Of a DNA stretch of 36,328 bases, positions 1 through 7,835 are shown piece by piece. Source of the stretch: JBBITI01 sp037440885. Its GTDB lineage: Bacteria > Chloroflexota > Dehalococcoidia > Dehalococcoidales > UBA2162. Under the pieces are notes generated by a model. It did not search any database and was not told where the DNA came from. It saw only the letters and a program-made list of their open reading frames with translations. The stretch spans positions 1 through 36,328 of the forward strand of contig JBBITI010000028.1 of the NCBI GenBank assembly GCA_037440885.1, in the 5' to 3' direction. The position numbers and the translations under genes were made by a program. Each line of letters begins with the position of its first letter. Positions within the stretch are counted from its first letter, which is position 1.

Positions 1-156
1 CAGATCGAAGGCTCCCTTGGTTTCCCGGAACAGAATCCCTGAAACCGGTATCGTTTGCGAACGCTGCTCGTTTGCGTCATAGTCGGCTAAATCGATTTCG
101 ATGTCCTCGAAATGGGATTCACCATCATTTCCGCTGTAAAGTCGCGTCACTTTCAC
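1..156 (-). CDS. cupin-like protein, N-terminal fragment
   Basis: An open frame of 52 codons runs from a GTG at 156 off the left edge without a stop. It is preceded by a strong ribosome binding site, AGGAGG, eight bases upstream on the minus strand. The peptide begins VKVTRLYSGNDGESHFEDIE and later reads ILFRETKGAFDL. From memory this resembles the start of small cupin-domain proteins common in Chloroflexota and Proteobacteria, but the metal-binding part lies outside the window, so the family call is tentative. A second in-frame GTG at 150 is an alternative start. The gene is divergent from pyruvate kinase. A possible minus-strand -10 (TATAAA, 190-195) lies about 34 bases upstream. Confidence 0.6.
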   Translation of the reverse strand, partial: MKVTRLYSGNDGESHFEDIEIDLADYDANEQRSQTIPVSGILFRETKGAFDL

Positions 157-251
157 TGCCTGCTCCTCCTCAAGATAAACCTCCCATATTTTATACACGG
201 ATGAAGTTGCGCACAAATTTCAAGTCAACACCCAAAAAGCCGCTCCTGTTG

Positions 252-257
252 TATAAT
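252..257 (+). promoter_or_regulatory. -10 element TATAAT of pyk, predicting a leaderless mRNA
   Basis: A perfect TATAAT ends only six bases before the pyk ATG at 264. Transcription normally starts about seven bases after the -10, which is the A of the start codon itself. There is no Shine-Dalgarno sequence in between. No good -35 hexamer is seen at the usual spacing. Confidence 0.5.
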
Positions 258-263
258 GAAAAC

Positions 264-1697
264 ATGGCTCGTTTGAAAATCCACTGGCGCCGTACCAAAA
301 TCGTCTGTACCATCGGACCCGTAACCGGTTCTGAAAGGATGATCCGCAAGCTTATTCAGTCCGGTATGGATGTCGCCCGGCTCAATATGTCCCACGGTAC
401 CATTGAAGAACATTCCGGATACATCGAAAAAGTCCGTCGGCTGGCGGGAACGATCGGAACACCGGTTTCTATTATCCTTGATCTGCCCGGTCCAAAGCAC
501 CGCGTTGGCAAACTCCGGGGAGGTAAGGCCCGGCTCCGTAATGGTGAAACGGTAGTCTTTACCGATGAACCAATCGAAGGTGATGAACGCCTGGTGCCGC
601 TCACCCTTTCCGGACTTTCCCGCAGCGTCATCTCCGGACAGACAGTGCTGCTCGACGACGGCCGCATGCAAGTTCGGATTACCGCAGTCGCAGGTAATGA
701 AATCACTGGCCGGGTCACTGTGGGTGGTGTGCTCGTGCAGGGACGCGGAGTTGTTGTGCCGGGTTTACGTAATACTTCGCCTTTTATTTCCGAAGAACTG
801 CGCCGCCTTCTGGTATTTGCTGCCCAGCAGGCTCCGGATTATATTGCCCTTTCCTTTGTTTCCCGGGCTCATGATGTGCTCGATGCCCGCGCAATCCTCC
901 GCCAGAACGGTTCGGATATTCCGATCATCTCCAAGATCGAACGGCGCGACGCCCTGAAAACATTCGATAAGATCCTCGCCGCAAGCGACGCTGTCATGGT
1001 GGCACGGGGTGATCTAGGAGTTGAAATCCCCCTCGAGCGCGTCCCCCTGGTTCAGAAACAGATTATCCACAAATGCAATCTCACCGGCAAGCCAGTCATT
1101 ACCGCAACCGAAATGCTGCAGTCCATGGTTTCGTCGTCGCGCCCGGTCCGTGCTGAAGTCAGCGATGTGGCCAACGCCATCTTCGACGGCACAGACGCGG
1201 TGATGCTTTCTGCCGAAACCTCAATCGGCAAATATCCTGTCCAATCCGTAGCTGTGATGGACCGCATCTGCCGGGAAACCGAAAAGGACCTGCCTTACGA
1301 GATCGCTCTTTCCGAGCGGCGTCCCTGGGTCGACTCGGCTACCGAAGAATTGATCGGGTATAACGCCTGCGTTACCGCCCATAATCTGGAAGCCAAAGCG
1401 ATCGTCGCTTTTACACAGTCGGGTAGCACCGCCCGCCGGGTTTCCAAATACCGCCCCCGGCCTTATATTCTGGCAGTTACTCCCGCCGATATCACTGGCC
1501 GGCTGGTCCTGCTGCGCGGCGTCATCCCCGTCCGCCGTGGTGTAACTACCTCCACCACTGAGTTATTTGAAACCGCCTCGCGGTTAGCACGGGAAGTCGG
1601 CCTGGCTAAACCCGGCGATCTCATCGTCATCACCGGAGGCATTCCCTTCGGCGAGTCTGGTTCCACCAACCTGCTCAAAGTAGAGCAGGTGGCCTGA
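264..1697 (+). CDS. pyk: pyruvate kinase
   Basis: The 477-residue product catalyses phosphoenolpyruvate + ADP to pyruvate + ATP in the cytoplasm, the last step of glycolysis. Family motifs are clear: the N-terminal RRTKIVCTIGP, the active-site strand IISKIE with its lysine at about residue 224, and the metal-binding MVARGDLGVEIP around residue 250. The beta-barrel is followed by the usual C-terminal allosteric-type domain ending at TGGIPFGESGSTNLLKVE. The length is normal for the family. The frame is open upstream to 72, but that stretch has no pyruvate kinase similarity and contains the promoter, so the ATG at 264 is chosen. The gene appears to be transcribed alone, and the next start is 157 bases downstream. 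Confidence 0.95.
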   Translation: MARLKIHWRRTKIVCTIGPVTGSERMIRKLIQSGMDVARLNMSHGTIEEHSGYIEKVRRLAGTIGTPVSIILDLPGPKHRVGKLRGGKARLRNGETVVFTDEPIEGDERLVPLTLSGLSRSVISGQTVLLDDGRMQVRITAVAGNEITGRVTVGGVLVQGRGVVVPGLRNTSPFISEELRRLLVFAAQQAPDYIALSFVSRAHDVLDARAILRQNGSDIPIISKIERRDALKTFDKILAASDAVMVARGDLGVEIPLERVPLVQKQIIHKCNLTGKPVITATEMLQSMVSSSRPVRAEVSDVANAIFDGTDAVMLSAETSIGKYPVQSVAVMDRICRETEKDLPYEIALSERRPWVDSATEELIGYNACVTAHNLEAKAIVAFTQSGSTARRVSKYRPRPYILAVTPADITGRLVLLRGVIPVRRGVTTSTTELFETASRLAREVGLAKPGDLIVITGGIPFGESGSTNLLKVEQVA

Positions 1698-1808
1698 ATC
1701 AATTATTGATCTATGATATGTTTTGATACTGAACTATCATTGCCTGCAATTGTTCATCGTATGCAAGTGATACCGTGAAAAAAGATTCCATTTTATCGCT
1801 AGAGTAGT

Positions 1809-1814
1809 TATAAT
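1809..1814 (+). promoter_or_regulatory. -10 element TATAAT upstream of the sulfatase-fold gene
   Basis: A consensus TATAAT lies 40 bases before the ATG at 1855. A -35 at 17-base spacing is poor. The predicted leader carries a strong GGGGAGGAG ribosome binding site. Confidence 0.4.
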
Positions 1815-1854
1815 TGCATCCGTTACATTCTAAAATCCGGGGAGGAGCCCTGAA

Positions 1855-3258
1855 ATGAACGTGATCTGGATCGTAGCAGACACCGTCCGACGTAAGGATA
1901 TCGGCATTTACGGCAACACCAGGATACGTACTCCGGCAATCGATGCCCTGGCTAAAAAGTCGATGCTCTTTAACCGCCACTACGGAGCTTCGTTCCCCAC
2001 CATGCCCACGCGCGCCGATTTTATGACCGGCCGCTGGACCATGTCTTTTATGCAGTGGAACCCCATCCCGCCGGGAGAAATACTGCTGGCTGAACTCCTC
2101 CGCGAGAACGGTATCACCACCGCCGGCATCGTGGATACCCCATTTTTCATCCGTGACGGAATGAATTACGACCGGGGCTTCACCACGTTTTATGAAATTC
2201 CAGACCATTATTTCGTGGCTAAAGGAGGTTACAACCCACCGGGGAGTCCCTACCGGAAAATACTGGAAAGACGTCCACCTCACCCGCTGGAGTCCGATTG
2301 CTTCGCCCCCAGAACGTTTGATAAGGCTATGGAATGGCTCACCCTGAACTATAAAGAGCATTTCTTTCTTTACATCGATACCTGGGATCCGCATGAACCG
2401 TGGAATGCCCCGGAATACTACACCGAACCGTATTGGCCCGGGTACGACGGGGAACTTATCATGCCTTTTTATAAACGCTGGAAAGATGTCCCCGGCTTCA
2501 CCGAGGAGAAGTTGCGCAAAGCTCATGCCCAGTATTGTGGCGAGATCAGTATGGTCGACAACTGGATCGGTAACCTGTTACGTGAAGCTGAATATATGGG
2601 ACTCATGGAAAACACGGCGATCATCTTCACTACCGATCATGGTTTCTATTTCGGCGAGCACGGCTTTTTTGGTAAGATGGTTTTTGCCAACGACCCGGAA
2701 GAAACTGCCGGATTGACCCGCTACGGCCGTTCGCCAGGAGCCTGGGCACGTTCGCCCCTTTACGAAGAAGTCGTAGAAATTCCCTTGATCATATATGTGC
2801 CCGGGATGAAGCCGGGTGATTATCGCGGCTTGACTTCAGCGGTCGATTTGATGCCGACGGTGCTCGACCTCTTCGGGCAGAAAATCCCGCCGCGGGTCGA
2901 GGGCAAGTCCCTGTTACCATTGATTAATAATCCGTCATTGCCCGGACGTGAATATGTCATCAGTGCCTGCCCGTTCATCAATGCCGGCGATACCGACCAG
3001 TTGGTTGACCATTTACTGCGCAAGTGCATGACCCCATCCATGGCAACAATCACCACGGACGAATGGTCGCTGTTATATGATGTTGAACCGGGCGGCTCGG
3101 AATTGTATAACCTGAAATCGGACCCGGATCAGGCAAACAACCTTATCCGTCAGTATCCGGATATGGCACAGAAGTTACACCGTTACCTGGTCGATTTCAT
3201 GCAGACAACCCGGGTATCGCCCAGATTGCTCGAGCCGCGCCTGGAATTGAGAATGTAA
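1855..3258 (+). CDS. sulfatase-fold (alkaline phosphatase superfamily) hydrolase
   Basis: The 467-residue protein has the layout of a type I sulfatase or phosphoester hydrolase: NVIWIVADT at the N-terminus (a metal aspartate at 9), the nucleophile region around residues 49-60, WDPHEPW at about 177-183, and FTTDHGFYFGEHG at about 258-270, followed by a lysine at 274. These match the metal-binding and active-site positions of the superfamily. Where sulfatases have a Cys or Ser that becomes formylglycine, this protein reads TMPTRADFMTGR, with Thr49 at the nucleophile position. It may therefore be a phosphatase or phosphodiesterase, or use Thr directly, rather than a formylglycine sulfatase. There is no signal peptide, so it is probably cytoplasmic. 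The start is set by GGGGAGGAG nine bases upstream. A cupin gene follows 55 bases later. Confidence 0.85.
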   Translation: MNVIWIVADTVRRKDIGIYGNTRIRTPAIDALAKKSMLFNRHYGASFPTMPTRADFMTGRWTMSFMQWNPIPPGEILLAELLRENGITTAGIVDTPFFIRDGMNYDRGFTTFYEIPDHYFVAKGGYNPPGSPYRKILERRPPHPLESDCFAPRTFDKAMEWLTLNYKEHFFLYIDTWDPHEPWNAPEYYTEPYWPGYDGELIMPFYKRWKDVPGFTEEKLRKAHAQYCGEISMVDNWIGNLLREAEYMGLMENTAIIFTTDHGFYFGEHGFFGKMVFANDPEETAGLTRYGRSPGAWARSPLYEEVVEIPLIIYVPGMKPGDYRGLTSAVDLMPTVLDLFGQKIPPRVEGKSLLPLINNPSLPGREYVISACPFINAGDTDQLVDHLLRKCMTPSMATITTDEWSLLYDVEPGGSELYNLKSDPDQANNLIRQYPDMAQKLHRYLVDFMQTTRVSPRLLEPRLELRM

Positions 3259-3313
3259 TCAGACCGGGTTTATCTGCCGTGTACCGGATTAAATAATTAA
3301 GGGGTTAAGGAAT

Positions 3314-3766
3314 ATGGCTAAAAAATACGACTACTTATTCACCAGCGAGATCATCCACGAAACTACTTATCCGCCCTTCAAGAATATGATCATGCACACC
3401 CTCGAGAGAAAGGACGTAAATTTCCAAATCCGCTTTACCCATGTCAGCGTGCCTTTTGATGGGATAGAACCCGCTCATTCCCATGACTTCGACCAGATCA
3501 TGCTCTGGGTTCCCTGCACCGATGACCTGACGGCTTATGATGCCGAAACCGAGTTGTACCTGGATGGCGAAAAATATATTATCAACCGCACTACCGCTCT
3601 CTATCTCCCGAAAGGATTAATGCACTGCCCCATCCGGCATACCAGGATCGGCACCCCCTTCTTTTTCGTCAATTGCCCGCTGACACCCGATTACTCCCTG
3701 AAAGGAGCGGACGGGAAACCGGGTAGCTTTATCGACCTTAAACTTATCCCCCAGACCAAGCAATAA
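3314..3766 (+). CDS. cupin-type protein
   Basis: The 150-residue protein fits a single-domain cupin. The first motif reads PAHSHDFDQIM, with His55 and His57 as likely metal ligands and Gln61 at the position often held by Glu or Gln. The second motif has His104 in LPKGLMHCP after a GEKYIINRTTALYLPKG beta stretch. Substrate and reaction are unknown; small cupins of this kind can be isomerases, lyases or binding proteins. The start is preceded by a weak AAGG. The gene lies 55 bases after the sulfatase-fold gene on the same strand, so the two may be co-transcribed. A large perfect palindrome follows its stop. Confidence 0.8.
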   Translation: MAKKYDYLFTSEIIHETTYPPFKNMIMHTLERKDVNFQIRFTHVSVPFDGIEPAHSHDFDQIMLWVPCTDDLTAYDAETELYLDGEKYIINRTTALYLPKGLMHCPIRHTRIGTPFFFVNCPLTPDYSLKGADGKPGSFIDLKLIPQTKQ

Positions 3767-3791
3767 TCTAGCCGGCTGGCGGTCCGCGTTA

Positions 3792-3817
3792 GCGTGCTTC
3801 GCCGCGGCGAAGCACGC
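3792..3817. repeat. 26-bp perfect palindrome
   Basis: GCGTGCTTCGCCG is followed directly by its reverse complement CGGCGAAGCACGC. As RNA it would fold into an 11-bp stem with a CGCG loop. There is no U-tract on either side, so it is not a classical intrinsic terminator. It sits 26 bases after the cupin stop and upstream of the next promoter. Confidence 0.85.
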
Positions 3818-3882
3818 CCGTATTCGTCTCATCTGCCTTATACCTTAGCTGATGCTTTATCTATGGTGATGGGAAAAGCACC

Positions 3883-3912
3883 TTGCATTAGTTCACTCCG
3901 GAGACATATAAT
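3883..3912 (+). promoter_or_regulatory. promoter TTGCAT - 18 bp - TATAAT
   Basis: A perfect -10 (3907-3912) is paired with a partial -35 (3883-3888). The predicted transcript starts near 3919, giving a leader of about 30 bases with AAGGAG before the ATG at 3949. The gap 3767-3948 holds this promoter and the palindrome at 3792; no small gene was seen in it. Confidence 0.5.
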
Positions 3913-3948
3913 CTGCGCAGTCCTGTTATTCTCGTAAGGAGTAATACA

Positions 3949-4278
3949 ATGACCCGGGTAATAAACATGGTGCTGGTAGACTGCCAGCCTGAGATCGAGC
4001 AGCAATATAACAGGTGGTACAACGAAGTCCACATCCCGTTGATCATGCAATATTCCGGTATCGTAGAGACAACTCGGTACCAGCTTCTCAAAGGCCCGGA
4101 AAACCAGGCTCGCTATCTCACCATTTATGAATTCAAAGACCAGCAGGCGATGGACGCTTTCCCGCTAAGCCCTGAATTCCGAGTGGTGGATGCCGAGTTG
4201 CATTCTAGCTGGAAAGGAAGTGAATTCACTATCAAAGCAGCCGCTCAGTATGCCCTGATTAAAAAATGGACGCTATAG
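3949..4278 (+). CDS. EthD-like / dimeric alpha-beta-barrel protein
   Basis: The small 109-residue protein begins with a beta strand (VINMVLVDC), followed by the helix segment QQYNRWYNEVHIPLIM. The W-Y-N-E-V-H-I-P pattern is typical of EthD and related ferredoxin-like dimeric barrel proteins. A second strand-helix pair (YLTIYEFKDQQAMDAF) completes the expected fold. The biochemical role of most such proteins is not known; some bind or isomerise hydrophobic or aromatic substrates. The start is supported by AAGGAG eight bases upstream and the promoter at 3883-3912. It is followed 44 bases later by an alcohol-dehydrogenase-like gene, so it is probably the first gene of a small operon. Confidence 0.7.
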   Translation: MTRVINMVLVDCQPEIEQQYNRWYNEVHIPLIMQYSGIVETTRYQLLKGPENQARYLTIYEFKDQQAMDAFPLSPEFRVVDAELHSSWKGSEFTIKAAAQYALIKKWTL

Positions 4279-4322
4279 TCCCATTTATCATCGTTCATTA
4301 CAAATTTTAGGAGGGTGAACCA

Positions 4323-5342
4323 ATGCGAACCAAAGCAGTAATTGCTACCGCCAGAGGAAAAGCCGAGTTGATGGAAATCCAGCTCCGGGATTTAGCGCCA
4401 GAAGAAGTTTTAGTCAAAGTTGCCTACTGCGGGATCGGTGGTTGCGATCCCTTTATCATCAGCGGCGAGGTACCGCTACCCCTCCCCTGGAACATGGGCT
4501 ACCAGGCTTCTGGCGTGATCGTCGCGATGGACAAGAACGCCAAGGCGCGTGGTTTGAAGGTGGGCGACCGCGCTGCCCTCGACCAGCTACGCTACTGCGG
4601 CGCCTGCTATAACTGTATGCACGGTCGCGAGACCTTTTGTGAAAACCGGGAATTCCCCCACGGTTATCTCGATTCTATGATGGCTGAATACGCCGTCCTC
4701 CACCAGCGGCAGGTCTGGAAAATTCCGGATTCCGTTTCCCTTGAAGAAGCTTCTCTGACCGAGGTCGTCGGTGCCTCAATGCCTGCCATCGAACTGGCGC
4801 CGTTCAAATTCGGCGATAGCGTCTATATCTCCGGTATGGGCAGCTGCGGCTTGATTATTTTACAACTTGCCAGATTGCAGGGCGGGACGAAACTGACCGT
4901 CAGCGAACCGGTTGAAGCGAAACGCCAACTGGCTTTAAAGCTCGGTGCCGATTATGCTATCGACCCCGGGCATCAGGACATCGCCGCTGAAGCAATGAAA
5001 ATCACCGGGGGTCGCGGCTTCGATCGCGTCATCGAAGCTTCTGGTGACCCGGCAGCTATCGATCCCTGCATCGACATCGTCGCCCGTTGCGGCCGCATTG
5101 TGCTCTTTGGAATCTACCCCACGCACTATAAGCTGACTGTCGACCTGGATAAACTCTACTTCAAAGAAGCCGGTATTCAGACCGTCTTCGGGCAGTCCCA
5201 TCTCTTCCCGCGCGCTGTCGATATTTTGCCGAAGCTGGACCTGAAGTCTCTCCTCGGTCCGGTCTTCTCCCTGGAACGCTGGGAAGAAGCCATGAAAGCC
5301 CACCAGACCATGCAATATGCCAAGGTCTTGATTAAATGTTAG
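4323..5342 (+). CDS. medium-chain dehydrogenase, alcohol dehydrogenase-like, catalytic zinc site lost
   Basis: The 339-residue protein belongs to the zinc alcohol dehydrogenase / threonine dehydrogenase superfamily. The structural zinc motif is intact (CGACYNC with a fourth Cys, residues 92-106), as is a Rossmann motif (SGMGSCGLIILQLARL, about 170-185). The usual catalytic zinc residues are missing. Where the family has CGICGSD it reads CGIGGCD (Gly39 for Cys), and where the family has GHE it reads GYQ (Tyr60, Gln61). The equivalent of the third ligand, around GASMPA, is also not Cys. It probably still binds NAD(P)H but may be a zinc-independent reductase or have lost redox function. AGGAGGG upstream sets the start. 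Confidence 0.85.
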   Translation: MRTKAVIATARGKAELMEIQLRDLAPEEVLVKVAYCGIGGCDPFIISGEVPLPLPWNMGYQASGVIVAMDKNAKARGLKVGDRAALDQLRYCGACYNCMHGRETFCENREFPHGYLDSMMAEYAVLHQRQVWKIPDSVSLEEASLTEVVGASMPAIELAPFKFGDSVYISGMGSCGLIILQLARLQGGTKLTVSEPVEAKRQLALKLGADYAIDPGHQDIAAEAMKITGGRGFDRVIEASGDPAAIDPCIDIVARCGRIVLFGIYPTHYKLTVDLDKLYFKEAGIQTVFGQSHLFPRAVDILPKLDLKSLLGPVFSLERWEEAMKAHQTMQYAKVLIKC

Positions 5343-5509
5343 TTCTGGGATGCAATGCTACTTCCCGGTGTGTCCGTTTCCGGCCCCGCTTGTGGTGCGT
5401 AAATCTCACCACGAACGGTTTGCAAATAATTATTGCACAGTCTTATTAAGTAATAGTTTGAATCCTTTACCCTGTTTTATATGAATAATTAGGGAAATAA
5501 AGGCACTCC

Positions 5510-5538
5510 TTGTGATTCTTCTACTTTTGAATTACAAT
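5510..5538 (+). promoter_or_regulatory. promoter TTGTGA - 17 bp - TACAAT
   Basis: The -35 (5510-5515) and -10 (5533-5538) have ideal spacing and lie about 74 bases before the first gene of the 5612-13003 run. The rest of the gap 5343-5611 holds AT-rich sequence, a near-palindrome at 5421-5437 and a weak 6-bp inverted repeat at 5392-5412. No small gene was seen in it. Confidence 0.45.
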
Positions 5539-5611
5539 CATCGGCAAAAATATCGTGCATTTTTTAAAGGGCAAACAGGATCTTGACAAGCTTCCGGGTG
5601 AGGAGGGTATC

Positions 5612-6697
5612 GTGAAAGCAGCGGTCTGTTATGAGTTCGGCAAACCCCTTGTAATCGAAGAGGTGAGCCTGGAGCCGCCCCGGGAAGACGAAGTCCGGGT
5701 ACGGGTGAAAGCTACGGCAATCTGTCATAGCGACATTCACTGTACCAACGGGGACTTGCCCGGACCGGTGCCGGGTATCCCGGGGCATGAAACCGCTGGC
5801 TATGTTGATGAGATCGGACCGAGCGTAACCACGGTAAAACCGGGCGACCTGGTATTGGTTACAACGGTAACCTCCGGATGCGGCCACTGCTATTACTGTA
5901 CAATCGGTCTGCGCCACCTTTGCGAAAGAAGTAAACCGCGGCCTTTTCACCATCGTAACAAAGACGGCAAACCACTGGCTCCGATAGCCGGACCGGTAGG
6001 TGGCCTGGCAGAATATACCGTCGTCTCGGAAAGACAACTGGCGGTTCTACCACCGGACTTCCCGATCGATAAAGCCGCATTGCTTTCCTGCGGCGTATTA
6101 ACAGGATACGGCGCAGTCTTCAACCGCGCTCAGGTACAACCCTTAAGCGCCGTGGCGGTGGTAGGAACCGGTGGTGTCGGATTGAATGTTATCCAGGCTG
6201 CTACCATCGCCGGGGCACAGCCCATTATCGGCGTAGATATTCTGGAGAGTAAACTGGAGATCGCCCGGAAATTGGGTGCCACCGCTACAGTAAACTCTGC
6301 CCGGGAAAAGGACCCCGTGAAAGCTGTCCGAGATTTAACCTCCGGACGCGGGGCAGATTATGTTTTTGTAACCGTTGGCAGCGCCGCCGCAGTCCGTCAG
6401 GGGTTGTTCATGGCAGCGCCGCGCGGCATGGCCGTCATCGTCGGTCTCGTCCCGATCCGGGAAAGCATCACCTTTTCCGCTTTCGACTTCATCGCCGGTG
6501 AGCGGATACTGACTGGTTGCGGCGGAGGATCGACCCGTCTTACTATTGATGTCCCGCGTATCATCTCGCTCTACCGCGAAGGACGGATTCGCTTGGATGA
6601 CCTGATTTCCGGTCATTACCCCCTGGAGCAGGTGAACACCGCAATCGACCTCATGGTTACTGGCAAAGCACTCCGCAACGTGATCATGTTCGACTAA
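5612..6697 (+). CDS. zinc-dependent alcohol dehydrogenase (copy 1)
   Basis: This 361-residue medium-chain dehydrogenase has all expected zinc ligands: catalytic Cys38 (AICHSDIH), His59-Glu60 (GHE) and Cys160, and structural Cys90/93/96/104. The nucleotide motif is VVGTGGVG at 183-190. It should interconvert an alcohol and an aldehyde or ketone with NAD(P); the substrate is not evident. The sequence resembles the class III / Rxyl-type branch. The frame is open to an ATG at 5555, but the GTG at 5612 is chosen because AGGAGGG lies just upstream and because the protein then starts KAAVCYEFGKP, matching the start of the next gene. It is the first gene of a seven-gene run with gaps of 2-38 bases and forms a tandem pair with its neighbour. 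Confidence 0.9.
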   Translation: MKAAVCYEFGKPLVIEEVSLEPPREDEVRVRVKATAICHSDIHCTNGDLPGPVPGIPGHETAGYVDEIGPSVTTVKPGDLVLVTTVTSGCGHCYYCTIGLRHLCERSKPRPFHHRNKDGKPLAPIAGPVGGLAEYTVVSERQLAVLPPDFPIDKAALLSCGVLTGYGAVFNRAQVQPLSAVAVVGTGGVGLNVIQAATIAGAQPIIGVDILESKLEIARKLGATATVNSAREKDPVKAVRDLTSGRGADYVFVTVGSAAAVRQGLFMAAPRGMAVIVGLVPIRESITFSAFDFIAGERILTGCGGGSTRLTIDVPRIISLYREGRIRLDDLISGHYPLEQVNTAIDLMVTGKALRNVIMFD

Positions 6698-6717
6698 ACA
6701 TTGTGAAGGAGCATGCA

Positions 6718-7797
6718 GTGAAAGCAGCAATCTGCTACGAATTCGGTAAGCCGTTAAAAATTGAAGACGTTATTCTGGAACCACCGGGGAAAACACAGGT
6801 CCGGGTAAAAGTTGCCGCCACGGCAATTTGTCACAGTGATATTCATGATATCAAGGGCGAACTGCCGGGACGACTTCCTTTCGTCGGCGGTCATGAGACC
6901 GCCGGGTACGTCGACGAGATCGGCAGCGAGGTAACCGCTTTTAAGCAAGGAGAACCGGTCTTGGTTTCACTGCTGAAATCCTGCGGCGAATGCTACTACT
7001 GTATTACCGGGATGCCTCATCTCTGTGAAAATATGATGACACCGCCGAAAGCACCGTCCCTTCGAACCACCAGCGGCACCCCCCTCGTCCAGAAAGGTAA
7101 CATCGGCGGCTTTGCCGAGTATGTCCTTGTTGAAGAATCCCAGTTAGTAAAAATACCTCCGGAAATGCCTCTGGATCGTTCTTGCCTGCTGGCCTGCGGC
7201 GTATCGACCGGATTTGGCGGAGTGGTGAACCGGGCACAGGTCAAACCGTTTCAAAGCGTGGTGGTGGTCGGCACTGGCGGGGTGGGCATCAATGCCATCC
7301 AGGGCGCGGCTTACTCCGGGGCTTATCCCATCATCGCCGTCGATATACTGGAAGAAAAATTAAAGACCGCTCGAGCTTTCGGGGCGACGCACACCGTAAA
7401 TGCCACCGGTACCGACGCTATTGCTGAAGTACGTAAATTAGCTTCGGGCAGAGGAGCAGACTACGTCTTCGTTACCGTCGGCAGTATCACCGCCATCAAG
7501 CAGGGTTTTGCCATGTCCGGCACCCGGGGCAAGACTGTCATCATCGGTCTGCCGCCGGTCAAAGACACACTGACTTTTTCGCCGCTGGAATTGATTGTCT
7601 CCGAACGGACTCTGACCGGCGGATTTATGGGCTCCGCTAACCTCAAGATCGATATCCCGCGCCTGGTAACTTTATACCAGCGCGGACGTCTCAAGCTGGA
7701 CGAACTGATTTCCGGGCGATATCCCCTGTCCCGGATAAACGAAGCCATTGCTTCAACCGAGAGAGGGGAAGTTTTAAGAAATGTAATCGTATTTTAG
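6718..7797 (+). CDS. zinc-dependent alcohol dehydrogenase (copy 2)
   Basis: The 359-residue protein is a close paralogue of the preceding dehydrogenase. It shares its start (KAAICYEFGKP), catalytic Cys38, His59-Glu60 and Cys160, structural Cys89/92/95/103 and the VVGTGGVG cofactor motif. The most obvious divergence is the loop after the structural zinc site (about residues 104-128) and the C-terminal substrate region. The GTG at 6718 has AAGGA seven bases upstream. An ATG in frame at 6703 lies on the far side of that site and is rejected. It starts 20 bases after copy 1. Two similar enzymes side by side suggest either two substrates in one pathway or a mixed oligomer; the sequence cannot decide. 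Confidence 0.9.
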   Translation: MKAAICYEFGKPLKIEDVILEPPGKTQVRVKVAATAICHSDIHDIKGELPGRLPFVGGHETAGYVDEIGSEVTAFKQGEPVLVSLLKSCGECYYCITGMPHLCENMMTPPKAPSLRTTSGTPLVQKGNIGGFAEYVLVEESQLVKIPPEMPLDRSCLLACGVSTGFGGVVNRAQVKPFQSVVVVGTGGVGINAIQGAAYSGAYPIIAVDILEEKLKTARAFGATHTVNATGTDAIAEVRKLASGRGADYVFVTVGSITAIKQGFAMSGTRGKTVIIGLPPVKDTLTFSPLELIVSERTLTGGFMGSANLKIDIPRLVTLYQRGRLKLDELISGRYPLSRINEAIASTERGEVLRNVIVF

Positions 7798-7835
7798 GGA
7801 AAACCAATCCTGGTTTCTGCCTGGAGGATTGTATT

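Noticed and set aside
72..263. N-terminal extension of pyruvate kinase
   Set aside because: The extra peptide is unlike the family and its DNA holds the promoter and the start of the divergent gene.
1711..2526. A 271-codon open frame on the minus strand
   Set aside because: It is antisense to the sulfatase-fold gene, which has clear family motifs; the antisense peptide has no recognisable domain.
5392..5412. GTGGTG/CACCAC inverted repeat as a terminator
   Set aside because: Only a six-base stem with a nine-base loop and no T-tract follows.
5582..5587. TTGACA as a -35 box for the first alcohol dehydrogenase
   Set aside because: It lies 25 bases before the start codon, with no room for a -10 and ribosome binding site; a better promoter is at 5510-5538.
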